Positions 1 through 10,836 are shown, counted from the first letter of the stretch. The stretch is DNA of 64,000 bases from Cohaesibacter sp. (GCA_025800145.1 JAOXSH010000082.1:1-64000), one strand, 5' to 3'. Made by a program: numbers and translations. The notes: generated by a model from the letters alone, not told the origin.

Positions 1-147
1 AACACTAAAACAAAAATAAGCAAACTTTATTCAAAGAAATATCACACACCACAACAAAACCCCAGAAATCCAACAGTTCAAGCAGGGGAAAACATAAAAC
101 AAACAACCCACAAGCCAACAGACAAAGAAACAGCAAAAAAAACAAAA
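1..147. other. A+C-rich non-coding stretch downstream of clpB
   Basis: The plus strand is very rich in A and C and poor in G and T over about 147 bases. It lies beyond the clpB terminator. A 66-codon reading frame on the minus strand crosses it but is cysteine/phenylalanine-rich low-complexity sequence that runs through the terminator into clpB, so I do not call it a gene. No other signal is seen. Confidence 0.5.
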
Positions 148-172
148 CCCCTCGCAAAACCTTGCGAGGGGG
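134..172 (-). terminator. Rho-independent terminator of clpB
   Basis: A perfect 10-bp stem (148-157 with 162-171, loop of four) reads on the minus strand as CCCCTCGCAA, loop, TTGCGAGGGG. It is followed by TTTTGTTTTTTTT. It lies 34 bases beyond the clpB stop codon. Confidence 0.93.
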
Positions 173-205
173 AAAAAGCTTACATCATAACCCAAAGCCT
201 GACGC

Positions 206-2827
206 TCAATGAACAGAGCGCGTTGCAGCAAAAGTCAGACCATCTGCATCACAGCCAATGCTGACAACTGAATGATCGGAAATTTCACCCCCCAACAATT
301 GCTCAGCCAACGGATCTTGCAGATATTTCTGGATAACCCGCTTTAAAGGCCGCGCACCATAGGCCGGATCATACCCTTTATCCGCAAGCCACTCAATCGC
401 AGCAACAGACAAATCAAGACCGATAGAGCGATCAGACAAGAGCTGTGACAAAGAAGACAGCTGAATTTGAACAATCAAAGACATATCAACCCGCGCCAAA
501 CGATGGAAAATCAAAATCTCATCAATCCGGTTCAAAAATTCCGGACGAAAACCACCACGAACGACATCCATTACTCTGGCAGCTTCTTCCTCACTCACGT
601 CACCACCTTCATTGGTTGCCAAAAATTCCGCCCCCAAATTAGATGTCATAATGATCAGGCTATTGCGGAAATCAACGGTGCGCCCCTGCCCATCTGTCAG
701 GCGGCCATCATCGAGCACCTGCAACAAAATATTGAACACATCAGGATGCGCCTTCTCAACCTCATCAAACAAAATAACCTGATAAGGACGACGACGCACC
801 GCTTCGGTTAACACCCCGCCTTCTTCATAGCCAACATAACCGGGAGGCGCCCCGATCAGGCGAGCAACGGAATGCTTCTCCATAAATTCCGACATATCCA
901 GTCGCACCATGGCTTGCTCATCATCAAACAAAAAATCAGCCAAAGCTTTGGTCAATTCTGTTTTACCAACACCCGTTGGCCCCAAAAACATGAAAGAGCC
1001 AATCGGGCGGTTAGGATCTTGCAATCCGGCACGCGCCCGGCGCACAGCCTTGGACACTGCGCTGACAGCATCTGCCTGCCCAATCACACGGCTACCAAGC
1101 TCTTCTTCCATGCGCAACAGCTTGTCCCGCTCGCCTTCCAGCATCTTGTCGACCGGAATACCAGTCCAGCGTGACACAACATGAGCCACATGGTCAGGAG
1201 TGACCACCCGCTCTACCATGCTGGGTGGAACTTCAGAAGAAGACTGCGCAGCATTTTGCGCTTGCAAATCCTCTACCAATGTCAACTGCGATTCCAGCAA
1301 AGGAATTTGACCATAAGCCAGCTCTCCGGCACGGGCCAAATCGCCCTGCCGTTGGGCCTGATCCAGAGCAAGCCGCGCTTCATCCAGCTGTTCCTTGATT
1401 TTGGTGGCATCAGACAAAGTTTCTTTCTCGGCCTGCCAACGCTGGGTCAGGATGGCTGATTCCTCTTCCAGCCGCACCAATTCCTGCTGCAATTTGGCAA
1501 GGCGATCCATAGAGGCGCTATCCTCTTCCTTGCGCAAAGCCTCGCGCTCGATTTTGAGCTGAATAATCTTACGGTCCAGCTCATCCAGCTCTTCAGGCTT
1601 GGAATCCACCTGCATACGCAAACGCGATGCCGCTTCATCGACCAGATCAATGGCTTTGTCGGGCAAAAAGCGATCCGTAATATAGCGATCGGACAACATG
1701 GCAGCAGAGACAAGCGCTGCATCTCCAACACGAATGCCATGATGCAATTCATATTTCTCTTTCAACCCACGCAGAATGGAAATGGTATCTTCCACATTTG
1801 GCTCCGGCACCACAACAGGCTGGAACCGCCGCGCAAGGGCTGCATCTTTCTCGACATATTTACGATATTCATCCAGCGTGGTTGCACCAACACAATGCAA
1901 CTCGCCCCGCGCCAAAGCAGGTTTGAGCAAATTGGAGGCATCCATCGCACCATCGGATTTGCCAGCACCAACCAGCGTATGCATTTCATCAATGAAGAGG
2001 ACAATCTCTCCTGCTGCCCCTTCCACCTCGCTTAAGACAGCTTTCAAACGCTCTTCAAATTCTCCGCGATATTTGGCACCAGCAATCAAAGCCCCCATAT
2101 CAAGGGCCAACAATTTTTTGTCTTTTAACGATTCAGGCACATCACCATTGATAATGCGCAACGCTAACCCTTCAGCAATGGCTGTTTTGCCAACGCCCGG
2201 CTCGCCGATTAGAACAGGATTATTTTTGGTACGGCGCGATAGAACCTGAATGGTACGGCGAATTTCATCATCACGCCCAATCACAGGATCCAGCTTGCCA
2301 TCGCGGGCATCTTGCGTCAGATCACGGGCATATTTTTTCAAAGCATCATAGCCATCTTCCGCGCTGGCACTATCTGCAGTGCGGCCACCGCGCAAGGCTT
2401 CAATGGCAGCATTGAGATTTTGCGCATTCACACCAGCCTTGGATAAAAGCTTGGCAACATCGCTGCCGTTCAACAAGGCCATAGCCAGCAACATGCGCTC
2501 AACTGTGACATAAGAATCACCAGCTTTTTTGGCAACCTCGCCAGCCTTCTCCATCCATTTAGCCATGTCTGGGGCAAGATAAAGCTGCCCGGCACCAGAG
2601 CCAGAAATAGAAGGCATGGCTTGCAAATGGGTTTCCAGCAAAGTCCGCGCGGCTTTGCTATCGCCGCCAGAGCGATCAATCAGGCCAGAAACCAGTCCTT
2701 CGCGATCATCCAGCAACACTTTCAACAAATGCGCAGGGGTAAAAGCCTGATGCCCCTGCCCAATGGCATATGTCTGGGCAGATTGCATAAACCCGCGCGA
2801 ACGCTCGGTAAATTGATCCAAATTCAT
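206..2827 (-). CDS. clpB: ClpB disaggregase (AAA+ chaperone)
   Basis: ATP-dependent cytosolic disaggregase that works with DnaK to rescue aggregated proteins. The 873-residue product is full length for the family. It has the N-terminal Clp repeat domain (about 1-150), a first AAA+ domain with Walker A GEPGVGKT at 208-215 and Walker [13 protein letters not shown], a charged coiled-coil middle domain (about 410-540), and a second AAA+ domain with GPTGVGKT near residue 610 and the C-terminal D2 region ([10 protein letters not shown]). The ATG is preceded by GAGGAGATG at good spacing. It is a single-gene unit ending in a strong hairpin terminator. I saw no clear sigma-32 promoter upstream. Confidence 0.98.
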   Translation of the reverse strand: MNLDQFTERSRGFMQSAQTYAIGQGHQAFTPAHLLKVLLDDREGLVSGLIDRSGGDSKAARTLLETHLQAMPSISGSGAGQLYLAPDMAKWMEKAGEVAKKAGDSYVTVERMLLAMALLNGSDVAKLLSKAGVNAQNLNAAIEALRGGRTADSASAEDGYDALKKYARDLTQDARDGKLDPVIGRDDEIRRTIQVLSRRTKNNPVLIGEPGVGKTAIAEGLALRIINGDVPESLKDKKLLALDMGALIAGAKYRGEFEERLKAVLSEVEGAAGEIVLFIDEMHTLVGAGKSDGAMDASNLLKPALARGELHCVGATTLDEYRKYVEKDAALARRFQPVVVPEPNVEDTISILRGLKEKYELHHGIRVGDAALVSAAMLSDRYITDRFLPDKAIDLVDEAASRLRMQVDSKPEELDELDRKIIQLKIEREALRKEEDSASMDRLAKLQQELVRLEEESAILTQRWQAEKETLSDATKIKEQLDEARLALDQAQRQGDLARAGELAYGQIPLLESQLTLVEDLQAQNAAQSSSEVPPSMVERVVTPDHVAHVVSRWTGIPVDKMLEGERDKLLRMEEELGSRVIGQADAVSAVSKAVRRARAGLQDPNRPIGSFMFLGPTGVGKTELTKALADFLFDDEQAMVRLDMSEFMEKHSVARLIGAPPGYVGYEEGGVLTEAVRRRPYQVILFDEVEKAHPDVFNILLQVLDDGRLTDGQGRTVDFRNSLIIMTSNLGAEFLATNEGGDVSEEEAARVMDVVRGGFRPEFLNRIDEILIFHRLARVDMSLIVQIQLSSLSQLLSDRSIGLDLSVAAIEWLADKGYDPAYGARPLKRVIQKYLQDPLAEQLLGGEISDHSVVSIGCDADGLTFAATRSVH

Positions 2828-3064
2828 TCTTCATCTCCTCGTGCGCAATCCACATCACCCAACCGGCATGATGTCGGACACCACTTTTTTGTCTCAGCCC
2901 TCTTTGCTCCCATCCTTGGCAAGCAAGAAAAACTGTGGCAGTCCTTTAGGAGCTTACGCCCTAGCTCAGTGTAATGGCTCCTGCCTTTAAATATAGTGTT
3001 GCACTTTCATCACAAAAGAGGGCATGATCCATTTTTTCGCTACCCCTTTTTGGAACCCGCAACC

Positions 3065-3862
3065 ATGCCCAATAAATTGACGGCCATTTACCGCTATCCG
3101 GTCAAAGGCTTTTCTGCCCAAGCTCTTGAAGTGGCCGAGATTGAAGCAGGCAAACCCTTGCATTGGGACCGCGCCTTTGCCATAGAAAATGGCCCAAGCG
3201 GCTTTGATGCCACAAAGCCAGAACATATCAGAAAAAATGCTTTTCTGGTTTTGATGCGACAACCAGAATTGGCACGCCTGAAAACCGACTTTGACCCCCA
3301 AAGCGGTCTCATGACCATCAAACTTGATGATGAGATCAAGGCAAAAGGCAATTTGCTCGATCATAAAGATCAAAGTGAGTTGATCAGTTTTTTGGAAAAT
3401 TTCTGCGAAAAGCCGTTGCGGGGCAAAGCGAGCATCATTCATAGCCAAGACCATGCTTTCACCGATTCTCGCACCCAGGACATGACCCTGATCAATCTGG
3501 CCAGCCTGCGCGCCTTGGAAGAAAAAATCGGCGGCACGCTGGACCCCTTACGCTTTCGCGCCAATTTTTATTTTGACAGCACCACCCCATGGATCGAACA
3601 TGATTGGGTCGGACAAAAACTGCAAATTGGTGATGTGACCTTCCATGTGCGCAAACGAACCCAACGCTGCGCTGCCACCAATGCCAATCTTGTAACTGGC
3701 AAACGGGATCAGATGATCCCCAAAGTCCTCATGCAACATTTTGATCATGCCGATATGGGCATTCACATTGTCGCAGAACAGGCAGGACAAATACAAATCG
3801 GCAACAGCGTCAAAGCGACAGAACCAACCAACCGACCCATAAAACAAAAAGCCACTCTCTGA
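3065..3862 (+). CDS. MOSC domain protein
   Basis: The 265-residue protein combines an N-terminal MOSC beta-barrel domain (LTAIYRYPVKGFSAQ at the start) with a C-terminal MOSC domain carrying the conserved cysteine in RTQRCAATNAN. MOSC proteins bind molybdenum cofactor or handle sulfur through that cysteine; the substrate cannot be told here. The frame opens 69 bases further upstream, but the upstream residues do not resemble the family, so the ATG at 3065 is preferred. It stands alone, tail to tail with the DUF4167 gene. Confidence 0.88.
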   Translation: MPNKLTAIYRYPVKGFSAQALEVAEIEAGKPLHWDRAFAIENGPSGFDATKPEHIRKNAFLVLMRQPELARLKTDFDPQSGLMTIKLDDEIKAKGNLLDHKDQSELISFLENFCEKPLRGKASIIHSQDHAFTDSRTQDMTLINLASLRALEEKIGGTLDPLRFRANFYFDSTTPWIEHDWVGQKLQIGDVTFHVRKRTQRCAATNANLVTGKRDQMIPKVLMQHFDHADMGIHIVAEQAGQIQIGNSVKATEPTNRPIKQKATL

Positions 3863-3882
3863 TAGTCAGAAGCGGCTTTTTT
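3847..3882. terminator. Bidirectional hairpin terminator between MOSC gene and DUF4167 gene
   Basis: AAAAGCC pairs with GGCTTTT around a variable loop, and T-runs follow on both strands (TTTTTT on plus, TTTTTGTTTT on minus). It overlaps the MOSC stop codon and can serve both convergent genes. Confidence 0.75.
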
Positions 3883-3903
3883 GAAAATTATTTTAAAGAC
3901 TTT

Positions 3904-3940
3904 AATACCAGCGGCATGAAAGATTACCCCATAGGATGCT
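3904..3940 (+). repeat. Family A repeat, single end
   Basis: This 37-bp sequence begins TACCAGCGGCATGAAAGATT and ends CCATAGGATGCT. It matches the terminal inverted repeats of the element at 52365-52583 with a few differences. Its inner end touches the stop codon of the DUF4167 gene. Confidence 0.8.
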
Positions 3941-4624
3941 CTAGTCCTCAGCAATCACCGGCTGAGGTGCATCCGCCAAGGCCGCAGCAGGAACGGCCGG
4001 GGCATCGCCAGCCTCCTCACTGGCATTTTTAGCAGGAGCACGACGTCTGGTCCGTGGTGTGCGCGGCGTGCGCGGAGCCGGCGCACGGCGACGACGCTTT
4101 GGCGCTGGCGCTTCCTCTTCGCCCTCACCATTGGCATCATCCGCTGCCTCTACCTCTTGCGCAACAGGCGCTGCCTCTGACGCATCATTAGCAGGATCAT
4201 CCTGAACGCTGGCGGGTTTGACATCAGCAATCTCGACCACTTCGATATCTGGCTGTTCTTCACCAGCCAAATCAACAGGGGCAGAACGCGGACGACGCGC
4301 GGGGCGTGCACTTCCTTGCGGCTGTTCGCCAGATCCATTCACAGCAGGCTGATTGCGCTGATCACTCTGCTGCTCGCGGCTATTGGCCTGAGCAGAAGCA
4401 ATAATACGCAGATAATGTTCCGCATGCTGATAATAATTTTCAGCCATCACAATATCGCCAGACGCCAGAGCATCGCGCGCCAGAGACTGATATTTCTCGG
4501 CAATGTGATTGGCAGTGCCGCGAATTTTCACATCCGGGCCATTGCTGTCATAAGAGCGGGTCAACGGATTGGAAGGCTTACGGCCACGGCCACGCATCCG
4601 ATTATTTTTCTGTCCTTGTCGCAT
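3941..4624 (-). CDS. DUF4167 family protein, basic C-terminal tail
   Basis: The 227-residue product has the N-terminal DUF4167 domain (roughly 10-80; RMRGRGRKPSNPLTRSYDSN and the helix ending NYYQHAEHYLRI). A long low-complexity tail follows, with acidic and Ala/Pro-rich parts and an Arg-rich stretch resembling RRRRAPAPRTPRTPRTRRR. The basic ends suggest nucleic-acid or ribosome contact, which is inference only; the function is unknown. In Hyphomicrobiales this gene usually sits next to prmC-prfA, as it does here, although 393 bases separate them. Confidence 0.85.
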   Translation of the reverse strand: MRQGQKNNRMRGRGRKPSNPLTRSYDSNGPDVKIRGTANHIAEKYQSLARDALASGDIVMAENYYQHAEHYLRIIASAQANSREQQSDQRNQPAVNGSGEQPQGSARPARRPRSAPVDLAGEEQPDIEVVEIADVKPASVQDDPANDASEAAPVAQEVEAADDANGEGEEEAPAPKRRRRAPAPRTPRTPRTRRRAPAKNASEEAGDAPAVPAAALADAPQPVIAED

Positions 4625-5017
4625 TGCACTTTCTCACGCACTGATAAGGGCTTGAGGCTATGAAGGAATAAACCATCAATCAAACCACGTCATGTGCCAA
4701 CAGACAGCGGCTTGCCATCCGGTCACATATCACACAAAAACAGTCAGCGTCTGCCATACCATTTCTGTTCGAAAAATTTGAAATCTGCCAAAGGGCTCTC
4801 TTTCCCATCTCGAAAAAGGCTTGCCCAATATGCACTATATGGAGCTCTAAAATCTGTCAAAAATCAACAGCTTCACAAAAGAGCGTCTCATTTGCTAATA
4901 GACTCAACTTATCTGGTTCATAAACAATTTCAAGGGAAATTTTATCCAAAAAGGCAAAAATTGAAAAGCTTTCCCAAAACAAATCAGCATTTGTAACCCA
5001 AATCTCTGCCATATCCC
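4625..5017. other. Intergenic region between DUF4167 gene and prmC
   Basis: This stretch of 393 bases is AT-rich. A 100-codon plus-strand frame (4694-4996) fills much of it but has no recognisable domain, no convincing ribosome site and unusual composition, so it is not called. The region should hold the DUF4167 promoter. No hairpin or repeat stood out. Confidence 0.5.
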
Positions 5018-5872
5018 CTAAAAGCCAACCACAACCACCCGATCCCGTCCACCAAGATCTTGCCTGAGCGCTCTGACATACCCCTCATACTGCCAAGCGA
5101 GCTGTTGCAAATCACCAGCCTGCTGATGACCAATTTCAAAATACACACCCGGCTTTGGCGCAGGCCAAAGCACAACAGAGGACAAAATGCTATCATAGGC
5201 TTCCAACCCTGAAGCCCCGGAGACAAGCGCCAAATAGGGATCATAATTGGCAACATCCGCATCCAGCCCGGCAAATTCTACTTCTGCCAGATAAGGCGGG
5301 TTAGAAATCACATAATCAATCTTGCCCGCAATAACAGGCAAAAAAGCCGTTGCATAATCCCCGCAAACAAACAAGACCCGATCCCAAAGCCCAAGAGCTT
5401 TTGCATTTTGTTGCGCCATCTCTAACGCTGCCGGGCTTTTATCCACTGCAATGCCATGAGCATTGGGCAATTCGCTCAACAGAGACAGCAACAAACAGCC
5501 AGATCCCGTACCAATATCCAATAAAGTCAAGTCTGCCCTGGGATCAGAGATATCATCTAGCACCGCATGCACCAAAGTCTCGCTATCAGGACGAGGCACC
5601 AGAACATCGCCATTGACTGCAAAATCCAATCCCCAAAATTCCCGCTTACCAACAAGATGGGCAACGGGTTCGCGCTTCAACCGTCGCTCGCCCAAGCAAG
5701 CAATATTGTCTTGCTCGCTCTCAGATAAAATCCGGTCAAACTGCACCAACATATCCACATCAGACAAGCCAAGGGCATATTGCACAATCAGCCTGGCATC
5801 GAGCTGGGCAGTCTCAATGCCACTTTGACGAAATGTTCCGGCCCAATGGCCAATCATCTGATCAAGCCGCAT
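5018..5872 (-). CDS. prmC: PrmC (HemK) release factor glutamine methyltransferase
   Basis: Methylates the glutamine of the GGQ motif of peptide release factors using S-adenosylmethionine. The product has about 284 residues: an N-terminal helical PrmC domain, then a Rossmann methyltransferase with LDIGTGSGCLLLSLL for SAM and the diagnostic catalytic NPPY (ISNPPYLAE). The start is GTG or the adjoining ATG; ATG at 5872 is chosen. It lies directly downstream of prfA, its substrate gene, with 39 bases between, so the two are probably co-transcribed. Confidence 0.95.
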   Translation of the reverse strand: MRLDQMIGHWAGTFRQSGIETAQLDARLIVQYALGLSDVDMLVQFDRILSESEQDNIACLGERRLKREPVAHLVGKREFWGLDFAVNGDVLVPRPDSETLVHAVLDDISDPRADLTLLDIGTGSGCLLLSLLSELPNAHGIAVDKSPAALEMAQQNAKALGLWDRVLFVCGDYATAFLPVIAGKIDYVISNPPYLAEVEFAGLDADVANYDPYLALVSGASGLEAYDSILSSVVLWPAPKPGVYFEIGHQQAGDLQQLAWQYEGYVRALRQDLGGRDRVVVVGF

Positions 5873-5911
5873 CACATTGTTCCGTCAATGACAAAAAGAG
5901 AAGGGCCAAAA

Positions 5912-7003
5912 TCAAATTTCATCCGCTTCAACAGCCGCCAACAATTGCGCCTGATGCTCTGCAATCAGGGCATCCACCAATTCCGGCAGGCCTTCCCCGG
6001 CCAACACCCGATCCAGCTTGTAAAGCGTAAGGTTGATACGATGATCTGTCACCCGCCCTTGCGGAAAATTATAGGTACGAATGCGCTCAGAGCGATCCCC
6101 AGATCCAACCTGACCACGCCGGGCATCCGCCCGCTCACTATCCGCCCGATCCCGTTCCGCTTCATAAAGCCGTGCTTGCAACACCTTCATGGCATTGGCG
6201 CGGTTCTGATGCTGGGATTTTTCTGAAGACGTCACCACAATACCTGTCGGCAAATGGGTAATGCGCACCGCCGAATCGGTGGTGTTCACATGCTGGCCAC
6301 CAGCGCCAGAAGCTCGCATCGTATCAATGCGAATATCCTCGGAGCGAATTTCAATATCCACCTCTTCTGCCTCTGGCAAAACCGCAACCGTCGCCGCAGA
6401 AGTATGAATACGACCACCCGATTCGGTTTCCGGTACCCGCTGAACCCGATGCACCCCGGATTCAAACTTCATTTTGGCAAATACACCAACACCGGAAATA
6501 GAGGCAACAATCTCTTTAAATCCGCCAACATCGCCCTCTGATACCGACATGACAGAGACTTTCCAGCCATTATCTTCGGCATATTTCTGATACATGCGAA
6601 ACAAATCACCTGCAAATAGAGCAGCCTCATCGCCCCCCGTTCCGGCCCGCACTTCCAAAATGGCACTTTTATTGTCTGCGGCATCTTTTGGCAGCAGCAA
6701 AATTTGCATCTCTGCCGCCAATTCCTCTATTTTCTCTTCCGCTGGCTTATATTCCATCTGCGCCAACTCGGCCATGTCCGCATCCGTCTCGGAATCCGCC
6801 AAAATCTCCTTGATATCGTCAAATTCCGACAAAGCCGCCAGATAAGCACGCGCTTTTTCCGCCACTGGCTCCAGTTCAGCATAATCACGGCTCAATTTGA
6901 CATATAAGTCCGGCTCTGGTCCGGCGGCCATTTCAGCAGAAATTGCCTCAAAACGATCAATCAGGGCTTCAACCCGCGAAAGAGGAATAGAAACAGCGGC
7001 CAT
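5912..7003 (-). CDS. prfA: Peptide chain release factor 1
   Basis: Recognises UAA and UAG stop codons and triggers peptide release on the ribosome. The product has about 363 residues, typical length. It shows the RF1 N-terminal domain, the tripeptide anticodon region following [19 protein letters not shown], and the catalytic GGQ in [21 protein letters not shown] codons at 7012 and 7003 are both possible; the second gives a start ([18 protein letters not shown]) that better matches relatives. It precedes prmC in the same orientation. Confidence 0.96.
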   Translation of the reverse strand: MAAVSIPLSRVEALIDRFEAISAEMAAGPEPDLYVKLSRDYAELEPVAEKARAYLAALSEFDDIKEILADSETDADMAELAQMEYKPAEEKIEELAAEMQILLLPKDAADNKSAILEVRAGTGGDEAALFAGDLFRMYQKYAEDNGWKVSVMSVSEGDVGGFKEIVASISGVGVFAKMKFESGVHRVQRVPETESGGRIHTSAATVAVLPEAEEVDIEIRSEDIRIDTMRASGAGGQHVNTTDSAVRITHLPTGIVVTSSEKSQHQNRANAMKVLQARLYEAERDRADSERADARRGQVGSGDRSERIRTYNFPQGRVTDHRINLTLYKLDRVLAGEGLPELVDALIAEHQAQLLAAVEADEI

Positions 7004-7092
7004 AAAGTCCATCCAGTTCGGTTACATATCACACAGCCAACCCCATGCTCCAAAGGCTGACCAACAAAGAAGAGAAAAAGATCCTGACCTGG

Positions 7093-9360
7093 CTAAAGGG
7101 GGACAGAATGCGCCTCGGCAAAGTCTTTCAGAAAAGCCTGAACCTCATCACCGCCAACGCTGGTTGCAAGCATTTTTGCAAAGGCTGCGCTCAAATCATC
7201 AAGATCTAACGCCAGCACCATAGCCTTGACCGGCCCAATAGCAGACGGTGACATAGACAAATTGCGATAGCCCATCGCCAAAAGGGCCATCGCTGCCAAA
7301 GGCCGACCAGCAATCTCGCCACACACAGTCACCGGCACATTTTTTTCTTTCGCTTTTTGCTGAATGCGCTGCAAAGCCCGCAAAAAGGCCGGAGACAGAT
7401 TGCTATAACGACCAGACAGGCGCGTATTGCCACGATCACTGGCCATCATGAACTGATGCAAATCATTGGTACCAACCGAGATAAAGTCCACCCGATCCAA
7501 CAATTCTTCCAGCTGGAACAGCAGGCTGGGCACTTCCAACATGGCACCCAAATCTATCTTGGCAGGCTTTTCATAGCCATGGCGCTCCAGATGGGCAATT
7601 TCGCGCTCAAACAAGGCTTTGGCTGCATCAAATTCGCCCACTTCCGAAATCATCGGGAACATCAAACGCAAATGACGACCAGCCGCGGCATGTAAAAGAG
7701 CACGCATCTGCGTGCGCAACAATCCCGGTCGATCCAGCCCAAGGCGAATGGCCCGCCAACCCATAGCCGGATTTTCTTCCGGTGCCAGACGCAAAAAGGC
7801 CAGAACCTTATCGCCCCCAACATCCAGCGAGCGAAACGTCACGGGCAAATCTTGCGTTGCATCCAGAACCGAGCGATAAACCTTTTCCTGCTCGCGCATC
7901 CGCGGAAAGCTCTCCGCTACCATGAATTGCAGCTCGGTGCGGAACAGGCCAATACCTTGCGCCCCCGCGCCTTCCAGATTGGGCAAATCCACCAACAATC
8001 CGGCATTCATCATCAAATTGATGTCAATTCCATCACGCGAACGGGCTTTTTTATCGCGCAATTTGCAATATTGTTCCAACCGATGAGCGCGGAAGCGCAC
8101 CTGATCCACATAGGAGGCTTCCACATCAGGCAGCGGGCGCAAATGCACATGGGCCATATCCCCATCTACAATAATGGCATCGCCATCTTCGCAAAGGGTC
8201 ACCGCCCCTTCCACCTGCCCAACAGTGGGAATACCCAAAGCTCGTGCCACAATCACCACATGACTGGTCGGCGCGCCCTCTTCCAGCACCAGCCCGCGCA
8301 AACGATCCTTGCCATAATCCAACAGCTCTGCCGCGCCCATATTGCGCGCCACAATAATGGCGTCAGATGGCATATGATCATCATCAATACGGTTCTTCTC
8401 CCCCATCAATTTGCGCAAGAGGCGATTGGCCAAATCATCAAAATCATGCAACCGCTCGCGCAAATAGGGATCAGTGGAGCGCAACATCCGCGCCCGCGTA
8501 TCAGATTGCACCCGCTCAACAGCCGCCTCTGCGGTCAAGCCGGAATGGATGGCCTCTTTCATCCGCCGCAGCCAGCCCCGATCATAAGCAAACATGCGGT
8601 AAGCTTCGAGAATATCGCGATGCTCCCCCCCATGGGAAATATCATCACGATTGAGCAAATCATCGACCGAGAGGCGCAGACGTTCCACCGCGCTCTCCAA
8701 CCGCCGCTCTTCTGCGCCAGCATCCTCGGCAATCAGATTGGTTACCACCACGCGCGGCTCATGCAACACCACATGGCCAAGACCAATGCCTTCAGCCATG
8801 GACAAACCGGAAATTTGCATCGGCCGGTTCAGATCCAGATCACTGTCCGGCCCGGTCAGGCTTTCCAGCTCACCCGAGGCAATCAGCTCGGCCAGCACCA
8901 TAGCTGTGGTCTGCATCGCCTCAACTTCTTCGTCGCTATACAGCCTTTGGGCTTTGTTCTGCACCACAAGCACACCCAACATGCGCCCGGCGCGCAAAAT
9001 CGGCACCCCCAAAAAGGCATGATAGGCCTCTTCTCCCGTTTCTGGACGATAGGCAAAAGCCGGGTGATTTTGTGGCTCGGATAAATTCAGATGCCGCGCT
9101 TCAGACGCAATATAGCCCACCAGACCCTCACCCACTTTCAGGCTGGTATGATGAACGGCGGACGGGTTCAAGCCCTGTGTAGCATACAATTCCAGCAGGT
9201 TATCGGCGCGCAAAACATAGACAGAGCAGACCTCGGCCACCATATTGGCCGCGATCAGTGCAACAATCTCGTTCAAACGTTCCTGCGCATCTGTCGGCTT
9301 TGCCATCGTCTCGCGAAGACGTCGCAACAACAGGCGCGGACCTGCCATGTTACCCCACAT
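7093..9360 (-). CDS. ptsP: PtsP, phosphoenolpyruvate-protein phosphotransferase of the nitrogen PTS
   Basis: Enzyme I-Ntr starts the regulatory phosphorelay PEP to EI-Ntr to NPr to EIIA-Ntr. The product is about 755 residues from the chosen ATG. It has an N-terminal GAF domain (IVALIAANMVAEVCSVYVLR, about 15-150), the PEP-utilising N and swivelling domains with active-site histidine in GAPTSHVVIVARALGIP, and the C-terminal TIM barrel (FRTELQFM, FISVGTNDLHQF, VCGEIAGRPLA). The frame extends 14 codons further, but those residues do not resemble the family. NPr and EIIA-Ntr are not in the window. PtsP next to prfA-prmC and lysC is typical for this order. Confidence 0.95.
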   Translation of the reverse strand: MWGNMAGPRLLLRRLRETMAKPTDAQERLNEIVALIAANMVAEVCSVYVLRADNLLELYATQGLNPSAVHHTSLKVGEGLVGYIASEARHLNLSEPQNHPAFAYRPETGEEAYHAFLGVPILRAGRMLGVLVVQNKAQRLYSDEEVEAMQTTAMVLAELIASGELESLTGPDSDLDLNRPMQISGLSMAEGIGLGHVVLHEPRVVVTNLIAEDAGAEERRLESAVERLRLSVDDLLNRDDISHGGEHRDILEAYRMFAYDRGWLRRMKEAIHSGLTAEAAVERVQSDTRARMLRSTDPYLRERLHDFDDLANRLLRKLMGEKNRIDDDHMPSDAIIVARNMGAAELLDYGKDRLRGLVLEEGAPTSHVVIVARALGIPTVGQVEGAVTLCEDGDAIIVDGDMAHVHLRPLPDVEASYVDQVRFRAHRLEQYCKLRDKKARSRDGIDINLMMNAGLLVDLPNLEGAGAQGIGLFRTELQFMVAESFPRMREQEKVYRSVLDATQDLPVTFRSLDVGGDKVLAFLRLAPEENPAMGWRAIRLGLDRPGLLRTQMRALLHAAAGRHLRLMFPMISEVGEFDAAKALFEREIAHLERHGYEKPAKIDLGAMLEVPSLLFQLEELLDRVDFISVGTNDLHQFMMASDRGNTRLSGRYSNLSPAFLRALQRIQQKAKEKNVPVTVCGEIAGRPLAAMALLAMGYRNLSMSPSAIGPVKAMVLALDLDDLSAAFAKMLATSVGGDEVQAFLKDFAEAHSVPL

Positions 9361-9579
9361 ATGGGCTTCTCCAATTATCAGCTCATGACAGAGCCAAGCC
9401 AAAGCAGGGAAAGATCAAAGCCCTCCCAACTATGACAAAGAAGCAAGCAAGCCAAAATGGCAAGCTGCCTCTGGATGGATATCTCGATTGCTGCACTATG
9501 GCATTGATCCAGCAAGCAGATCAATCGCAGCTGCCACGCATTGGGCATGACAGCCATTTTTTCATGGGAAAATAACGAA

Positions 9580-10836
9580 CTAATGATTATCATCCAGCCC
9601 ATAAAGCGAGTGCAAGGCACGCACAGCCAGCTCGGTAAAGTCCGAATCAATCAAAATCGAGATTTTGATTTCAGACGTAGTGATCGCGCGAATATTAATG
9701 CCTTTGTCCGCCAGAGCCTGAAATGCCTGTGAGGCAACCCCGGCATGGCTGCGCATACCAATGCCAATCACCGAGACCTTAACCACATCTGTGGAGCCTT
9801 GCAGCACTTCATAGCCAATCTCGCCTTTGGACTGTTCCAGCACACTCTGGGCGCGATCAAAATCGCCTTCAGGCACGGTGAAAGTCATATCGGTAATGGT
9901 GCCATCTTCGGAGATATTCTGCACAATCATATCAACATTGATATTGGCTTCAGCCAACGGACCAAAGACATGAGCCGCAATGCCCGGCTTGTCAGCCACC
10001 CGGCGCAGAGAAATCTGTGCTTCATCTCTGGAAAAGGCGATGCCTGTTACAACCTGTTTTTCCACAATCTCATCCTCATCACAGATCAATGTTCCAGACG
10101 GAATATCCGTATTCAAAAGTTCCGGCGCATCCGGCTCGATAAAGCTGGAGCGCACAAAGGTGCGAACATTATGCACCATGGCCATTTCAACAGAGCGCAC
10201 CTGCAAGACCTTGGCACCCAATGAGGCCATTTCCAGCATTTCTTCATAAGAGACCTGATCAAGCCTGCGCGCTTCGGGCACAATGCGCGGATCTGTCGTA
10301 TAAACCCCGTCCACATCGGTATAAATATCGCAGCGATCCGCTTCAATCGCCGCAGCAATGGCAACTGCAGAGGTATCAGAGCCACCCCGACCAAGCGTAG
10401 AAATGCGATGATCCGGGCCAATGCCCTGAAAACCGGCCACCACCGCCACCTGATTCATCTCAAGGCGCTCAATCAAGGTGGAACCGTCAATCTCTTCAAT
10501 TCGCGCAGCCCCATGCACCCCATTGGTTTTAATGGGAATTTGCCATCCCAACCAGGAACGGGCATCCACACCCATATTCTGCAAGGTCAGCGCCAGCAAC
10601 CCGGATGTCACCTGTTCACCAGAGGCAACAACCGTATCATATTCACGGGCATCATAAAGGGGCGAGCTTTCCTCTACCCAGCCAACCAGCTCATTGGTTT
10701 TGCCAGACATGGCCGACACCACAACCGCAACCTGATTGCCTGCATCCACTTCGCGTTTCACATGCCGCGCAACACGCTGAATGCGCTCCAGATCACCAAC
10801 AGAGGTGCCCCCAAATTTCATTACAAGACGGGCCAT
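9580..10836 (-). CDS. lysC: Aspartate kinase
   Basis: Phosphorylates aspartate, the first step to lysine, threonine and methionine. The 418-residue protein has the amino-acid kinase domain (KFGGTSVGD at the start; GRGGSDTSAVAIAAAI in the middle) and two C-terminal ACT domains for feedback control (FGPLAEANINVDMIVQNIS and LADKGINIRAITTSEIKISILID). The length matches single-function aspartokinases of the LysC class. A 399-base intergenic region with repeats lies upstream and ubiG diverges beyond it, the usual arrangement in Hyphomicrobiales. Confidence 0.97.
   Translation of the reverse strand: MARLVMKFGGTSVGDLERIQRVARHVKREVDAGNQVAVVVSAMSGKTNELVGWVEESSPLYDAREYDTVVASGEQVTSGLLALTLQNMGVDARSWLGWQIPIKTNGVHGAARIEEIDGSTLIERLEMNQVAVVAGFQGIGPDHRISTLGRGGSDTSAVAIAAAIEADRCDIYTDVDGVYTTDPRIVPEARRLDQVSYEEMLEMASLGAKVLQVRSVEMAMVHNVRTFVRSSFIEPDAPELLNTDIPSGTLICDEDEIVEKQVVTGIAFSRDEAQISLRRVADKPGIAAHVFGPLAEANINVDMIVQNISEDGTITDMTFTVPEGDFDRAQSVLEQSKGEIGYEVLQGSTDVVKVSVIGIGMRSHAGVASQAFQALADKGINIRAITTSEIKISILIDSDFTELAVRALHSLYGLDDNH

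Noticed and set aside
31-231. 66-codon minus-strand frame downstream of clpB
   Set aside because: Runs through the clpB terminator and overlaps the clpB 3' end. Cys/Phe-rich low complexity caused by the skewed bases.
2930-2995. Possible heat-shock promoter upstream of clpB
   Set aside because: No CTTGAA / CCCCAT-type pair with proper spacing could be found on the minus strand.
4694-4996. 100-codon plus-strand frame between DUF4167 gene and prmC
   Set aside because: Low-quality composition (many Lys/His/Ser/Gln), no Shine-Dalgarno and no family resemblance.
7852-9084. 410-codon plus-strand frame opposite ptsP
   Set aside because: Antisense to ptsP, His/Gln-rich composition, no domain, no ribosome site. 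ptsP has conserved motifs across the same region.
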